A stretch of DNA of 64,000 bases from Doris montereyensis (Eukaryota; Mollusca; Gastropoda; Nudibranchia; Dorididae): positions 97,501 to 161,500 of the forward strand of contig JAXRKP010000997.1 in NCBI GenBank assembly GCA_037039925.1, in the 5' to 3' direction. Numbering within the stretch: position 1 is the first letter of the stretch; each line of letters begins with the position of its first letter. This document shows, one piece after another, positions 1-12,602 of the stretch. The position numbers and the translations under genes were made by a program. The notes beneath the pieces were generated by a model. That model saw only the letters and a program-made list of their open reading frames with translations. It was not told where the DNA came from and did no database searches.

Positions 1-3000
1 TCCCCCTTTCTCCGAGGTCTGCCTTTTGGTTTTTTATTTGCGTTCTAGCACTGTATACTGATTTAGCAATTCTATTGTCATTCATTTTGTCAACATGCTA
101 AATCATCTCAATTGACTCATTTCTATCTTAGTGTTTATGCTATCTGCTTTGGTTTGATCTCTTATTGTTGTGTTTCTGATTTTCTCTTTTAGTTTCCCTA
201 CTAATCTTCTTAGATATTTCATTTCGGCTGCCTGTACTCTACTGTATTCCCTACTGTCTAAGGTCCAGGTTTCACTGCCATAGAGGAGAGTAAGAAAATA
301 AACTGTGTTGTATACTGCCATTTCGGGTTTTGTTGTCAATTCTTGTTTACCTACAAATGTCTTTCCTAGATGGTTATATATTGCACTTGCCTTTTGGATT
401 CTCTGGCTGATTTCTTCTCTTAGTTTTCCCTCTGAGTTAATCATTACTCCTAAGTAATTGTTGCTTTGAACTTGTTCTAAATCCTCCCTGCCTAATTTAA
501 GATTTTGTGTTTTAGCTTCCCTAGTTACTAGCATTGTATTGGTTTTCTTTGCATTTACTCTCATTCCTCTTTTATTTAATTCATTATTCATTATGTTGAT
601 ATTTGACTGGAGGTCCCTTTCTGATTTTCCAAACAGAACTAAATCATCAGCAAATGAAAGCATTGATACATTTACTGGTTTGAGCTTCCACAAACCTACA
701 TTCATTTTGTTCATTTTTGAGGGTGCCTTTAGACTGAATCCATAAATGTGATAAACAAAAGAGGACTTAGGATACAACCCTGCCTTACCCCTATATCTAC
801 ATCAATTCTTCAGATACATTTTCAGCTACTCTCACTGCACATGTTGGTTTATTGTAAAATCTTTTAATGGCTTCTATTGAATTTTGCTGTACGTTGTATT
901 CTTTTTAAGGAATGCCATAGTTCGTCCCTCCTCACAGTTTCAAATGCCTTTCTAAGTCAATAAAACACAGTGCAAGTCAATGTTTCTCTCAAGGAATTTT
1001 TCTATTATTTGTGTAATTGTAAATATGTGGTCTTGTACACTTCTTCCTGGTCTAAATCGACTTTGGTGTTCTTTAATCTGATCCTCTACTTTTTTCCTTA
1101 GTCTCATTTCCAGTATCCTAGCATACGCTTTTCCTGGTTCGCTATGTAGCGATATCCCTCTATAGTTTGAGCATTCCATAGTTGATTCTTTCTTGTGTAT
1201 TGGTACTACCGTTCCCTTATTCCAGTCATCTGGCACCTGTTTGGACTTCCATGCTTGTTGGCATATTGCATGTAATAGTCTGTCTGCCTCTCTCCCTCGG
1301 TTTTTAATCATTTCTGGTTAAACTTGATCTCCTCCTGGGGCTTTTCCTAATTTCACTTTTTTATAGCTATTTGGAGTTCTTCCATTGAGATAATAATAAT
1401 ATGAATTTAATAATAATAATATGAATTTATAAGGCGCATTATCTTAGCATTAAAAGCTCTATGCGCCGTGCAAGACAATTTCATACATTTTAAAACATAT
1501 TATTATGATTGGAATAAAATCAAAATTAAAATTACCATGCATACATTTAGCCTAATCATTAAGAAAAGTCGACCTAAAAGATGGGGTTTAAGGTTCTTCT
1601 TGAAAGATTCGTAAGACGAAGACGATTTACACATATCACTGAGGTCATTCCATAAATGAGGAGAACAGACTGAGAAGGCTTTATCACCCATACGCGTAAA
1701 CGCATGAGGCATAAAAAGGTTATTGTCATAACTAGATCTAAGGGTTCATGAAGGCATATGATGCGAAATAAATTCGCTGAGATGGTTAGGTGCCTGTTCA
1801 TGTAAGCATTTGTATGTTAAACAAAGGATTTTGAATTTAATTCTCTCAATTATAGGCAGCCAGTGAAGGTCTTTCAGAATGGGAGTAACATGGTCATTCT
1901 TATTCTTAAGAGCAATTACTTTAGCAGCGAAGTTCTGAACTTTCTGAAGTTTTTGAATAGAATTTTTAGGTAAGCCAAAAAGTAAAGAATTACAGTAGTC
2001 AAGTCGACTGGTGACAAAGGCATTAATAAGTAATTTTGTAATATCGTAATCAATGAAAGTTTTAATGTTTCTTAAATTTCTTAAATGAAATAATGAGGTT
2101 TGGCATACTTTACTAATGTGAGTAGACATAGTTAAATGAGATATCTACATCTTTAGCTGTCTCCTCTGGATTACTTGTTACTCTTGATAATTGATCTGTA
2201 CTCCTTGTTTCATATGTTCTAGAGGGATTATGTAATTGTTGAAAATATTTTCTCTACGTTCCTTGATTTCGCTGTCTCCTTTCATTATTTATCCTTTAGC
2301 GTTCTTAATTTGTCGTATTGGGCATGTTTTGGTCTTTCTCATGCTCATTGTTGCCCCCCCCTCCCCAAAACAGCTTTTGATTTCTTGATAGCTTTCTTGA
2401 AGTCTTTGTCCAAACTCTTCCCACTGTTCCTGTTTTGCTTTCCTAACTTCCTCTTTGGCGATAGTTCTTTTATTCACGTAATCTACCTTATCCTCTGGTC
2501 TCTTTGTTTGCAAGTATTTCTTCCAGGCATCCTTTTTTCTTTGATCTTAGTCTTGACATTCTCATTCCACCATGTTGTTCTTTCCCTATCTCCTTTAATT
2601 TGCTTCCTTCTACAGAACTTTTCAGTACAACTGAAGAGTGTTTCTTTATACATTTGCCACTTTTCTTCTATTGTGCTTTCCTTCAGGTCCATTTGTCTTT
2701 CAATGATAAATCTTTTAATCCTAGATTGGTATCACTGTTTTACTACTGGTTTATTTAGTTCCTCTATTTTGAGTTTAGTAGCTTTCTTCTCTTTCATTTT
2801 CTGTTTGTTTTCTTCAGTCAGTAATCTCATTTTGGGAAGCACTAAGTCATGATCACGAAATATTTCTGCTCCTCTGTTTACTCTTGCATCCAATGTACTG
2901 TAAAAAGGGAGCTGCTAACTATTATATAGTCTATCATTGACTTTTCACACCTGTCTTCATTTACTCTTGTATATTTATGGATATCTTTATGAGGAAAAAA

Positions 3001-3424
3001 GATGTTGGCTATTTTCATGTTATTCTTTAGGAAAAAATCTATTAATCTCTCTCCATTTGGAAAAGTTGTTGCCTCTCCTTCTTTACCTATTACTCCTCCT
3101 GACGTTTCTACATTGTTGCCTACTCTAGCGTTTAAATCTCCTAAAAGCATTAGTTCCTGTTTGAGTTGAAGATTCTCTGCAGCTATTTGTAGATCATTTT
3201 CGAGGATATCTTTTTCTTCTTTAGTTGCGTCTTCGTTTGGTCTATAAGCTTTTAATAATTTAATTTCTCGTTCTTTTGGTTTAATAATTACCTCTAATAG
3301 CCGTGGGCTTATACATTTCCAACTTTCTAGTAGCTTTTCATGCCTTTCATGCACTAGGAGGCCTACTCCTGCTTTAGCTCTATCTTTGACATTTACTCCT
3401 GAGAAGATTAAAATATGATTCATC
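1..3424 (-). mobile_element. EN-RT non-LTR retrotransposon copy A, degenerate, cut by window edge
   Basis: The minus strand reads, from 3424 leftwards, an AP-type endonuclease (LGDLNARVGNN near 3110-3150), then a reverse transcriptase (YRGIS near 1160, FRPGRS near 1050, SFADDLVLFGKS near 625-665), then the C-terminal region (LYGSETWTLDSREYSRVQAAEMKYLRR, around 205-290). Several stops and frameshifts break the frame, so the copy is dead. It begins inside the endonuclease, which is 5' truncation, and runs off the left window edge. It matches copies at 27.0, 41.7, 48.9 and 53.3 kb. The clade is not certain: the architecture is RTE/L1-like, with one EN-RT polyprotein and a C-terminal region without a clear zinc knuckle. 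A second LINE is inserted at 1393-2136. Confidence 0.85.
1393..2136 (-). mobile_element. 5'-truncated CR1/L2-like LINE inserted in copy A
   Basis: The minus strand encodes the C-terminal part of a different reverse transcriptase: VTSRLDYCNSLLFGLPK, HVTPILKDLHWLP, then GDKAFSVCSPHLWNDLS. This order is typical of the CR1/L2/Jockey-like group. The 3' end (left) finishes in AATAATAATATGAATTT repeats, as in simple-repeat LINE tails. The insert splits the RT of copy A, and the 7-bp sequence TGAGATA is present on both sides (1386-1392 and 2137-2143), consistent with a target-site duplication. The uninterrupted site is seen in copy C near 43.5 kb. Confidence 0.75.
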
Positions 3425-3429
3425 TAGTT

Positions 3430-5150
3430 TATCAAAAGAAGGATAATAAGTAATCTGTCCTCGGTTGAGTCAATAGTCGCGTTATACAAAGGTCTTTTTC
3501 CAGGCGTGTCCGTTTCTAGTTCTAGTTGCCATTGATGTGGTGTAAACGGATGTGGCTGATGTCCCCTGTCTATCTTGACCATACTCCCCACCCTATCGTC
3601 CGCTCCTTAATGAAGTTCGAGAGACTTGATGGATTTGACATCTTTCACCATATGAAACATTGCTAGTACATGTTTTGTCGTCATCTTCAGAAGTTGAGAG
3701 TTGTGCCCGTCGGGGACCTGGTTGGCGATTCACACGGTGAACAGGCGTTGATGATTCTACTGGTGAACTTGTTTTCCTTGAAGTGGGCTCCGACGAAGTG
3801 AGAGATTGTCCTTGAACAAGTGGGAGAGAGGATCTCTAAGAGGTGTTCTCTTCATGCTTTTAATTGATTTATGTTGACAAGACACAGATTGAATGACAAC
3901 ACGACGCTCCTCCGGAACCATGACACGTTTCACATCTGTTTCCTCATTGGAGCACGGTAAAAACTCAATTGATGAATGTAGAGAGAACTGTTCCTCAGTA
4001 GAACGGCGTGGCTCTACCCGGATCCTTCGACCATCGGTAGAACGTCCAATTACATTACCATTAACTGTCCATGCATCTTGGACGGAACGATGGTTCCTGA
4101 CTTCGCGTAAAAGCTGAAGATTAAATGCGGTGAGATCTTCTGCAATTGTGATGCCCGTTCCTTTGAGACATTTTAGGGTCTTATCCCATGATATCTACAT
4201 GAGTTTGTGAAGGTAGAATCATAGACACAAAAAGGAATGAATTCTGTATTCCAACATCTTGCTGAAAGACCACAAAACGGTTTACCAGACAGATCCAGGT
4301 TTATTTCACATGCAGGAAGAAGTGTTACAGCGTCAATACCACGGTTATAGCATCAGCTGCTAAGTCTAACTAGAATGTGCCGTCTGGGCCTCTATCATCA
4401 ATAATAATTATTTCGTAATCCATGTCAAATTAAATCATCTCATGAGTTACATCCCCTGGATGATATTGGTGACACAAGAAAGAACACTGACGGTGTTGCC
4501 TCTGACGATTGCTATTGAGATTCTCTCGAACAACCAAGCGGTCTGTCGGGGTTCGTCGGTTGCAATTTTTGTCCGATTTAGGAGCCATGCTCGTTGTCGC
4601 AACCACGGTCTCTTGTGACACGATTTACAAATTTACAATAATTCCGCGAGGTTTACCTCTTTTGCTTTCACCGATTCTGCGAATGACAGCGATATCACTG
4701 GTACCAATGTCCAGATTTAGATCGTAATAAAACATATCTAAAGCCAATCCCAAATAATCATGAATTAATTCGTATTTGGATGATTCACGGAATCCAAATA
4801 TTCTGATGGAGTTTCTTATCGTATATTGTTCTAGATCTAGATCATTTTGTCTGAAACTGATTAGTTTCATCTCATTTTGTAATGATGAATATTTAGCCTC
4901 TAAGGCCAGTAAGTCCAATTTCAGTCTTTGATTTTCAATTGTAGATTGAAGGAGTAAGTCTTCCAGAACGCTGACTTTTTTTATTATTATCAAATGCCTT
5001 ATTTCATCTTTAAAAACATGAAACTGATCAGAAGGTATAGATCTAGAAGATGATTGATCATCAATAAGAGGATCTTTCTTTTTCTTTTTTTCCCACTATA
5101 AACAGTGATAGATTTCGACAGATCTAGATTCACAGCGGAAATCTAATTCA
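3430..5150 (-). mobile_element. Degenerate non-LTR retrotransposon ORF1-like region
   Basis: A 122-residue minus-strand frame (4993-4625) holds a coiled-coil-like stretch (ENQRLKLDLLALEAKYSSLQ), followed by RNSIRIFGFRE and DIAVIRRIGESKRGKPRGIIV. This is the layout of an L1/CR1-type ORF1 protein: coiled coil, then RRM-like domain. A matching C-terminal domain is read at about 4170-3950 (EDLTAFNLQLLREVRN, then NVIGRSTDGRRIRVEP). About 450 bp with stops lies between the two parts, so the ORF is broken or interrupted. 3430-3890 shows no coding signal I can place. Assignment to a particular LINE is not possible. Confidence 0.5.
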
Positions 5151-5280
5151 TTATTATAGACTTGAAAGAGAGTCCAATCCACTCTTGAGTAGGTTCCGGA
5201 TTGAGATATGATTAGTTCCAACTAATACATAGAATGCAAACCATATTGTTGTTTTATATTCTAGCTCCGTATTATTTTAT

Positions 5281-5430
5281 GACAAGAAAAACGTTGTTGA
5301 ACCGTAAACGTATAAATAATAATTCAAATAATTCATGACTTTTTCATGACATGAATATTCTATTTCATGTTCAGTAAATGGTGGTATTATACCTGTGGCA
5401 GGGCTTGATCTTATATTTTGAGCTCACATG
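5281..5430. repeat. Direct repeat R1, left copy
   Basis: About 150 bp that recurs at 6241-6390 with roughly 90% identity by eye (shared words: CAAATAATTCATGACTTT, TTCATGTTCAGTAAATGGTG). The two copies flank the (GA)n/CAGA island. There is no coding signal. Confidence 0.7.
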
Positions 5431-5519
5431 ATTTTCTACAGTTTTGTCATATACATCTTTGTAATATTTGTAGCAAACAACTATTATCTCTTTTCTGTCA
5501 TTATATTATATAATATGAA

Positions 5520-5925
<406 letters not shown>

Positions 5926-6240
5926 AAAATTCTATCGGTCATGTTGATTTCATTGTGATCATGCGCACGCCTAATTGATTTCATTAAGGACAACTCAGCA
6001 TTGACGCCGAGTAAACAGCTGGCATAGTCACTCGCCTTTCACTTTGACATAGAACCGGCTGTTTTAAATTGGTATGTGTCCACTGATGTTCTTTTTTTTT
6101 CACCTGAGAATTTGTGGATTGGAGGCACAGTTCTACATCTGCAGAATGTTTTTGTGCCATCGATGTAGAAATATATCTAGAGTCCATCCACAACCACCAT
6201 ACACGTCACAGCAGTGAAACATGAATCTGATAAGAAATTC

Positions 6241-6390
6241 GACAAGAAAAATGTTGTTGAACCTTAAATGTATTAATAATAATTCAAATAATTCATGACT
6301 TTTTTCATGACATGAATAGGCTATTTCATGTTCAGTAAATGGTGGTATTAAAGCTGTGTCAGGGCTTCATCTTATATTTTTGGGAAGTGG
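6241..6390. repeat. Direct repeat R1, right copy
   Basis: Second copy of the 5281-5430 repeat, in the same orientation. Confidence 0.7.
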
Positions 6391-6590
6391 ATCTAGGGGG
6401 AGTGGACTGCACATTGACAGGTTGAAATCCCTTCTGTATTGACTTTCTTATTTCACATGTGTTGATTGTAGAATTATAAGAACCCAAAATATATGGCTTT
6501 CAGCCTGAGTGCGCTTGATTAAAATGCTTTTGAACTAGGAGGAAACATTCCAATACAGTACAGTGCATGTAACACATTATATGAACCCAA
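6371..6590. repeat. Direct repeat R2, left copy
   Basis: About 210 bp, repeated at 6962-7182 in direct orientation (shared words: GATTGTAGAATTATAAGAACCC, shortened here, and ACAGTGCATGTAAC). Non-coding. Confidence 0.7.
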
Positions 6591-6961
6591 CCGTGACACA
6601 TGAATTGTGTCTCATGATCTGGCTCTAGTTATAGATACAGTGGTCTCCGCCTAAGAGACCAGTCCGACCCTAGATGCTGCTTTATATGTGTGTAACATAT
6701 GTTTTCTTTTTATTTATCATGTCCGAGAAGAGGCCTTTTTCCTTTTCGCTAAATATTCCAATACTTAAGAACTTTAGTCCAACTCAGATTTAGATCTAGA
6801 TTCTAGATTAGATTTGTAGGGTTAAAGACTTCAAAATGCTTTTCTCTCTCTCATTAATCATCGACATCAGTTTGCAATGATCAGGAAAATCTTGAAATGG
6901 TCTGTTTCCTGTCCTTAACTCAATGAATGCAATAAGACGAAAATTCAAATTGAGATTGGCA

Positions 6962-7182
6962 ATGCCGTGTTTAGATCTAGGAGGAGTGGATTGCACATTA
7001 ATAGGTTGAAATCCGCTTCTGTATTGACTTTATTAAATTTAACACAATATAATGTGTTGATTGTAGAATTATAAGAACCCAAAAAACATGTGGCTTTCAG
7101 CCGGAATGTGTGCTTAATTAGAATGCTTTTGAACAAGAAGGAAATATTCCAATACTGTACAGTGCATGTAACAAATTATATG
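6962..7182. repeat. Direct repeat R2, right copy
   Basis: Second copy of 6371-6590, somewhat diverged. 7190-7760 beyond it shows no gene or recognised repeat. Confidence 0.7.
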
Positions 7183-7765
7183 ATCTTTTATTGAGGGAAA
7201 AAAATCTTTACATCAGACTAATTTACCTTCTCATCTATCTTTAAAAAAATTGCTTTTATTGTATAACAATAAACGCGTAACTCTCCCTACTATTTCCATG
7301 ACTACAAAATGCTCTGCTCTTCACAGTGCTAGGCTAGCAACTGAAGGACCGGATGTCAATCATCCGGTCAGACCCAGTCTTACTTTCCCTTCAAGTTCAA
7401 TAACAGGGCAGGGTTGCCTGGGTGGAAATGGCCAGGGCTACAAGATGCGCACTCTGTGGGGTTGTTGCATTTCCCCACTAATGTCTTGATTAAGGCATAA
7501 TGCTAGCTGTACAAATGCTGTTGCTAGAAAAAAGGGTGTCAATAACAAGGTCACATGTCCAGTGATTGTATGTTGGAATTGCTCGTCGTTCAGGCATCTG
7601 GCTTTTCTATAATTTTCACGTTCCATGGTAGAGCCTCTCTGGCTGAGAGCGATCAGGGCAACAAGCTGCACTTTTCTTGGGTTAAACGGTTGCATTAGGC
7701 CTATCTAATATGTCTTCTTTTCCAGTGTCTGGCTTGTAATATGTCTAAAACTAGGTCTATATATA

Positions 7766-10422
7766 CAGTCATGTCTCAAAAGTCCGAATACTTCTGCTCC
7801 GAGCAATTTGTTCAGATTATCTAAATATCTGGATTATGAAATCGTTAATCAAAATGACACATTGTGAATCAGCAAAAGGTCTCAGAACTTACAGTAATGT
7901 AGGCCTAGTGCATTTTGCTGCCTTGGGGTTCATCCTGGGACACAGAGCACTATGATGCTGTTGATCACTGGTCAAAACCTACAGAAAAAAGGGCAATAAA
8001 ATATGGTCAGATGGCTTTGATGCAGATGACTGGTTAGACTCTCTCCAACAGTTGAGTGTTTGGTTCATTATAAAAGGATGCGAAATCTAGCATAAACTTT
8101 TTATATTCTGTTTCTGTTAATTAATCTGCAAAGAGCCCATTGGCCTATCCTACAATGAGAGATGGTTTTAAAGTTTGAAATAAATTCATGTCTAAGACGT
8201 TTAAATTGTTCCTAAATATCTGTGGTCTGCCATAAGACATTAACTTCGTTGTTAGACCTCATTCTCTGTGTAAAGCTGCTGAAGAATTGATGTTTGTGGA
8301 TAGCAACTTTTTATATTCTCCGGTAAGAATACATTGTGTCATTACCAATCTGGTGAACTTGTGGTGCTGTGCCAATGTTTGCCATTTCAGGAGTCCTAGT
8401 AATTGTGTGACACTACTGTTAGGATCATAATCCCCAGTGACGTAACTCACTGTACAGTTGTACTTTTTCAATTCTGGATACGTCTTTGTTGGTAAAGGGA
8501 TCCCATACAGTAGCTCAGTACTATATTTGAGGTCGCACTAAGGTCTTATAATAAGCTATTTCTCTTATATGTTTCTTGGCATGCCTCTTGTATTTCTTTT
8601 CATGAACCCAGGCTTTTGGTGTGCCTTCTTCACTATCTGGGTGATGTGTACTGACCATTCCCAGTTATCACTGAGAAGTACACTAAGATATTTATTCTCT
8701 TTGACTTTTTCTAGTCCACGATTATGGATGATGTAACTGATTTACAGGTGATCTTGATGAAGAAGGGCGAGCATATGTTGAAGCATTAAAATTCATCTGC
8801 CATATTGTCTCTCATTCATTTAGCATCTTGTGTAGGTTTATTTAGAGTTGTATGTTTTCTTCTGTGCTGTGTATTTCTCTGCATAGTATACAGTCATCAG
8901 CAAATAATCTCACTGTCAATGATAAGTTGTTGGGGAGATCATTTATATACAGTAGGAATAATGCCGGTCCCATCACTATATTATACCCTGGGGTACTCCC
9001 AAAGTGACTATTAAGGGGCTGATGTTGTGCCTTTCAGCATCACTGATTGAACAGGGTTATTAAGGAATGATCTAATCCAATCTATGGTGCTGCCTCTGAT
9101 CCTGTGGTGGTCAAATTTGGTCAGACGCCTATCATGAGGAACTTTGTCAAACACCTTTGTGAAGTCCAGGAACACCATGTCAACTTGCTTTTTGCTTTCA
9201 TTAAGTCATGTGATGTCCATATTACTTGGGTTTTGTATGAATGTTTGCTATCAGAAACCATGTTGGTATGGTGATGAGATGTTATTAGTATCAGCGTGGT
9301 TCTTAATGGCCAAGACTACAATATGTTTAAATATTTTGGATGCCACGTAGGTAAGGAAAAGAAAAACAGGCCGATAATTACTGGCTTTAGTTTTGTATTC
9401 TTCCTTGAAAATGGGTATGATGTTAGCGTTCTTCCATTCATCTGGTACGATTCTATTACTTATTGATTGATTGAAGATGATAATTAAATATGGATTTATG
9501 ACATGTGCTAGCTTTTTTAATACCTTTGTTGATATCCCGTCAGGACCAGCTGCTCTTTGGGTGTCAAGGTTGAAAAGCAGTGTCTTGACCCCTTCATTTT
9601 TGACAATTGTGTCAGGTATATAGGGTACAGAAGGCGAGTCTAAGTTAGTCTAAATGCAGATTGAAACTGTGGTGCCAACACATTGGCTTTATTTTGACTA
9701 TCTGATTGTAGATTTCCATTTTTGTCTATTAGCTGTTGAATCTACTTTGAGTTTCTTAATATAGCTGTAAAACACTTTTGGGTTGTTTTTGAGGCTGTCA
9801 CCTACTACATCACGCACATAGTCTCTGCATGCTTTTCGTAGACCCTTTTAAACATCTTTCCTTAGCTTTACAAATTTTGTTATGTCTTCCGCTTGTTTAG
9901 TGCGGTTCGCTTTTTGTATGTATGATCTTATTTCCTTTTCAGTCTTTACAAGCCTTTATTCATGAATGGCAGACTAAATAACGAACTGCTTATTTTTTAT
10001 GGTATATTGGTTTTCATAGTGTCCAGCAATTTATATTTGAAGATATATTTTCTTTGGAGTAGATGGGAAAGTATGAAGTCATGTCATTTTCATCTTGTTA
10101 AAGTTTGCCGTGGTATATTTCCAGATTTTATGAGGTTTGTGTTTTTGGATATTGGCACTGAGGTGAACTTTCATTTCGACAATGTTTTCATGGTCACTTA
10201 TTCCTGGTATTTCATTAATACTGTTCATAGGAGTTGGGTTAGTTGTGAATAGCAGATCAAGTATACTCCTACCTCTTGTGGTAATTTGTTCCAAATTAAG
10301 TGTTTGAATGCAGTCTCAAATTATTGGGTACAAATGAAGAAGAAAAAATCCGTCCCCAGCTCATCTGTTTAGATTTTCGAAACATCCAGATTATCAAAGT
10401 CAGGATTATCGAGTTGTGACTG
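7766..10422. mobile_element. Possible pogo/Tc1-like element ends enclosing a LINE
   Basis: TA-CAGTCATGTCTCAAAAGTCC at the left (from 7764) and, read on the other strand, TA-CAGTCACAACTCGATAATCC at the right (to 10424) look like imperfect terminal inverted repeats with TA target duplications, as in Tc1/mariner-pogo elements. Nearly all of the interior is the LINE relic below. The match is imperfect, so this is tentative. Confidence 0.35.
7860..10330 (-). mobile_element. Degenerate CR1/Jockey-like LINE, endonuclease end to RT C-terminus
   Basis: Reading the minus strand from 10294: an endonuclease end (SILDLLFTTNPTPMNSI, IPGISDHENIVEMKV), then RT motifs VDMVFLDFTKVFDKVPHDRR (near 9130-9190), LGVPQGIVMGPALFLLYIND (near 8945-9000) and LFADDCILC (8881-8910), and finally a C-terminal stretch with SSVTQLLGLLKWQTLAQHHK (near 8390). 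Multiple frameshifts and stops show that it is dead. It differs from the 1-3424 LINE family. Confidence 0.75.
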
Positions 10423-10424
10423 TA

Positions 10425-12200
10425 TTTTATAATCTATGTGGGTCTAGATTGTTATAATATATAAATTTCTATGAATATTCTGAGCTGACACACTTTCAAA
10501 GGGTTTTTTTCAACTGTGTTCAGAAAATATTTTTGTCATTGTAACCTAATGAGTAATAGAATCACCTTAGATTTCCTTACTAGGCCTAGGAAATCTCTTC
10601 AAAGAAAACAAATGTATTGCTGTTGCCACTTGGGCCACTTGGAACAGATCACAATCTAGATTATAGATCTGGATCTAAATTAGAATCCTGACCTAGTTCT
10701 TTTATGACATAGTCACCCTTCAGCACTAACAGGCAGTATCGAATACGAAAAGGTAAAACTTTGCAATATTCTTCACAATGTATCACAGACCCCATTCACT
10801 TAAAGAACACACATAGTGCGATAACACTCTCATACCCGGCTTTGCGATGCTCCGTGAACCCATCTCCTCCCACTGGTCTCGCTTTCACTGGCCTCCTGGA
10901 CCGAGTCTGCTTGACTACTGGACCGACTGAAATTTTGGAGATGCAAATAGTGCGATCACTCTCTCTTACCATTGAATACCAGGCTCCTCTATCTACCGTG
11001 GTCATCTCGAGACAAGAAACTGTAACAAAAATTTAACAGTGGGGTATTGTAATCGGCCACTGAGATTTGTGGGGAAAGTCAATATATTTATATAGGCAAA
11101 TTGATCATCTCAAGAGAATGTGGCTCTTTCATACCCTTGTGGTTTAGTTTACTTGAGAGCCTTTGTAAAATTGTTGCTGTGCACTTCGATTGTTACTTCT
11201 GATTCTTCTCTTATTTTCACTAGGCGTTATACTTCTATTTTTGCCTTACTTCTCTATGACGGGGAATTGTAAGATAAGGAATAGACTCCCCCCCCCCCAC
11301 TACTGTTTCTGTTCCCCATTTTTATAATCCTTATGACGAGAGAATGGGTGGGGAGGGGGGTCAAGGGGACTAGCCTCCTGCATTAACCGAAAAAAAAGCC
11401 CCTCTTGCACCTCCCAACTCGTCTTCCTATCATGTGACATATCTTTGTTTAGAGGGCTTTTCTATACATTTTCTTAAAGTTATACAAATTTCAAACTATT
11501 CCAAAAATCAACCCCTTCTGTGTAGCATTAGATTCTTCTTATGTTACCTTCATTCCATACCATTCAATTTGTTTAAGGTATCTTTGAATAGTTTTTTTTT
11601 AATAAAAAGAGGATATATTATAACTTGTTATACTGCCAATGTTTGACATTAATGTGCGTTCCTTAATAACTCTTGTAAACTCGTTATACCACGACCGTGC
11701 ATCACCACCCCCTTTCCCGGAGTGATGCAAGCAGATAGAAGTAGAATCTAATTTGGCTTGGTCGCAGATCGTTGAGTCGAACACACTTAACACACGCAAG
11801 CATCACTGCCATATATGTCTTAGTACTCCTACACTTACAGATATGACACTGACACTAGTGACACAAGGTTTCTTCTTTATGAGAATGCTGAAGGTTTGGA
11901 GATGTATGTCGTCCACTGCTTAGGCCGAATGAACAGTGGCATCGACATATGTCTAGATCCTGACAATAGCTTGGCAAGGCAGGTATTGCTATGATTGAGT
12001 GCAATTGAGTGGCCAGAATTAGGCTTAACAGCAATGTCATAAACATTTTGAGTTTTGAGGTGTTTCCAGCTATTACTGTATAATACCAATAGCGTTTTCA
12101 CAGACAGTAGGCGTACATTGTCTCGTCAGTGATTGTTTCTTTTTGTTCTTGATTAATTAGTCAAATATTGATTGTCTCCTCATTGTAGTACTGAAAAAGG
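10425..12200. other. Intergenic, no gene recognised
   Basis: AT-rich sequence with short open frames only, none with a recognisable domain. A pair of similar words around 10815-10850 and 10940-10980 (ATAGTGCGAT, then ACTCTC) hints at a short diverged duplication. Nothing else can be supported. Confidence 0.5.
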
Positions 12201-12283
12201 GGGGTTTTCGTTGTAACACCATTCCCTTTATAACGCCAAGTTACCATTAGTACACCAGTTAGCGGTATAACGAGGTTTGAGTT

Positions 12284-12290
12284 TATATAA
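12284..12290 (+). promoter_or_regulatory. Candidate TATA box of the MCFD2-like gene
   Basis: TATATAA lies 52 bp before the ATG at 12336 and about 32 bp before a TTCAGAG initiator-like site (12314-12319). The same TTATTCAG is also a good 3' splice site with a pyrimidine-rich run before it, so an upstream 5'UTR exon is an equally fair reading. Confidence 0.3.
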
Positions 12291-12335
12291 TACAAGTCTT
12301 TATTTCTTTTTATTCAGAGATTTGTGCTACTATTT

Positions 12336-12493
12336 ATGATGAAGAATTTGATTTGTGCCATAGTCGTGGTGTTGAGCGTTCATCAATCTGTTGCCCAGCC
12401 ACCGGGTGTCCCACCCAGAGATCAACATGAACAGCCTGCTCACGGTCATCATGGAAAGCCTCTAGAATTTGCCTCCGAAGTTCATAATGCTGA
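12336..12493 (+). CDS. MCFD2: MCFD2-like exon 1: signal peptide and linker
   Basis: Two adjacent ATGs (12336, 12339) open a frame with a short basic start and a hydrophobic core (LICAIVVVLSVHQSVAQ), a good signal peptide with likely cleavage near residues 20-22. A Pro/His-rich linker follows (PPGVPPRDQHEQPAHGHH), then LEFASEVHNAE, the lead-in to the family's first conserved segment. The donor is GA|GTGAGT at 12494, leaving two bases of a codon, and exon 2 completes it as GAT (Asp). The 40 bp around the donor is tandemly triplicated into the intron. The choice between the two ATGs cannot be settled from sequence and does not change the mature protein. Confidence 0.8.
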
Positions 12494-12602
12494 GTGAGTA
12501 ATTTATTTATTATTTATCAGATCATAATGCTGTGTGAGTAATTTATTTATTATTTATCAGATCATAATGCTGTGTGAGTAATTTATTTATTATCTGTCAG
12601 AT
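12483..12602. repeat. 40-bp tandem triplication of the exon 1 donor region
   Basis: Three 40-bp units start at 12483, 12523 and 12563. Each contains CATAATGCTG, a GTGAGTAA donor-like word and a TTTATTATTTATCAG acceptor-like word (the last changed to TATCTGTCAG). The first unit spans the real exon 1 donor. Confidence 0.9.

Noticed and set aside
10761..11036. Pair of overlapping sense and antisense frames of 91 and 69 codons
   Set aside because: No domain, no copies with conserved frame; probably chance in a locally GC-richer patch.
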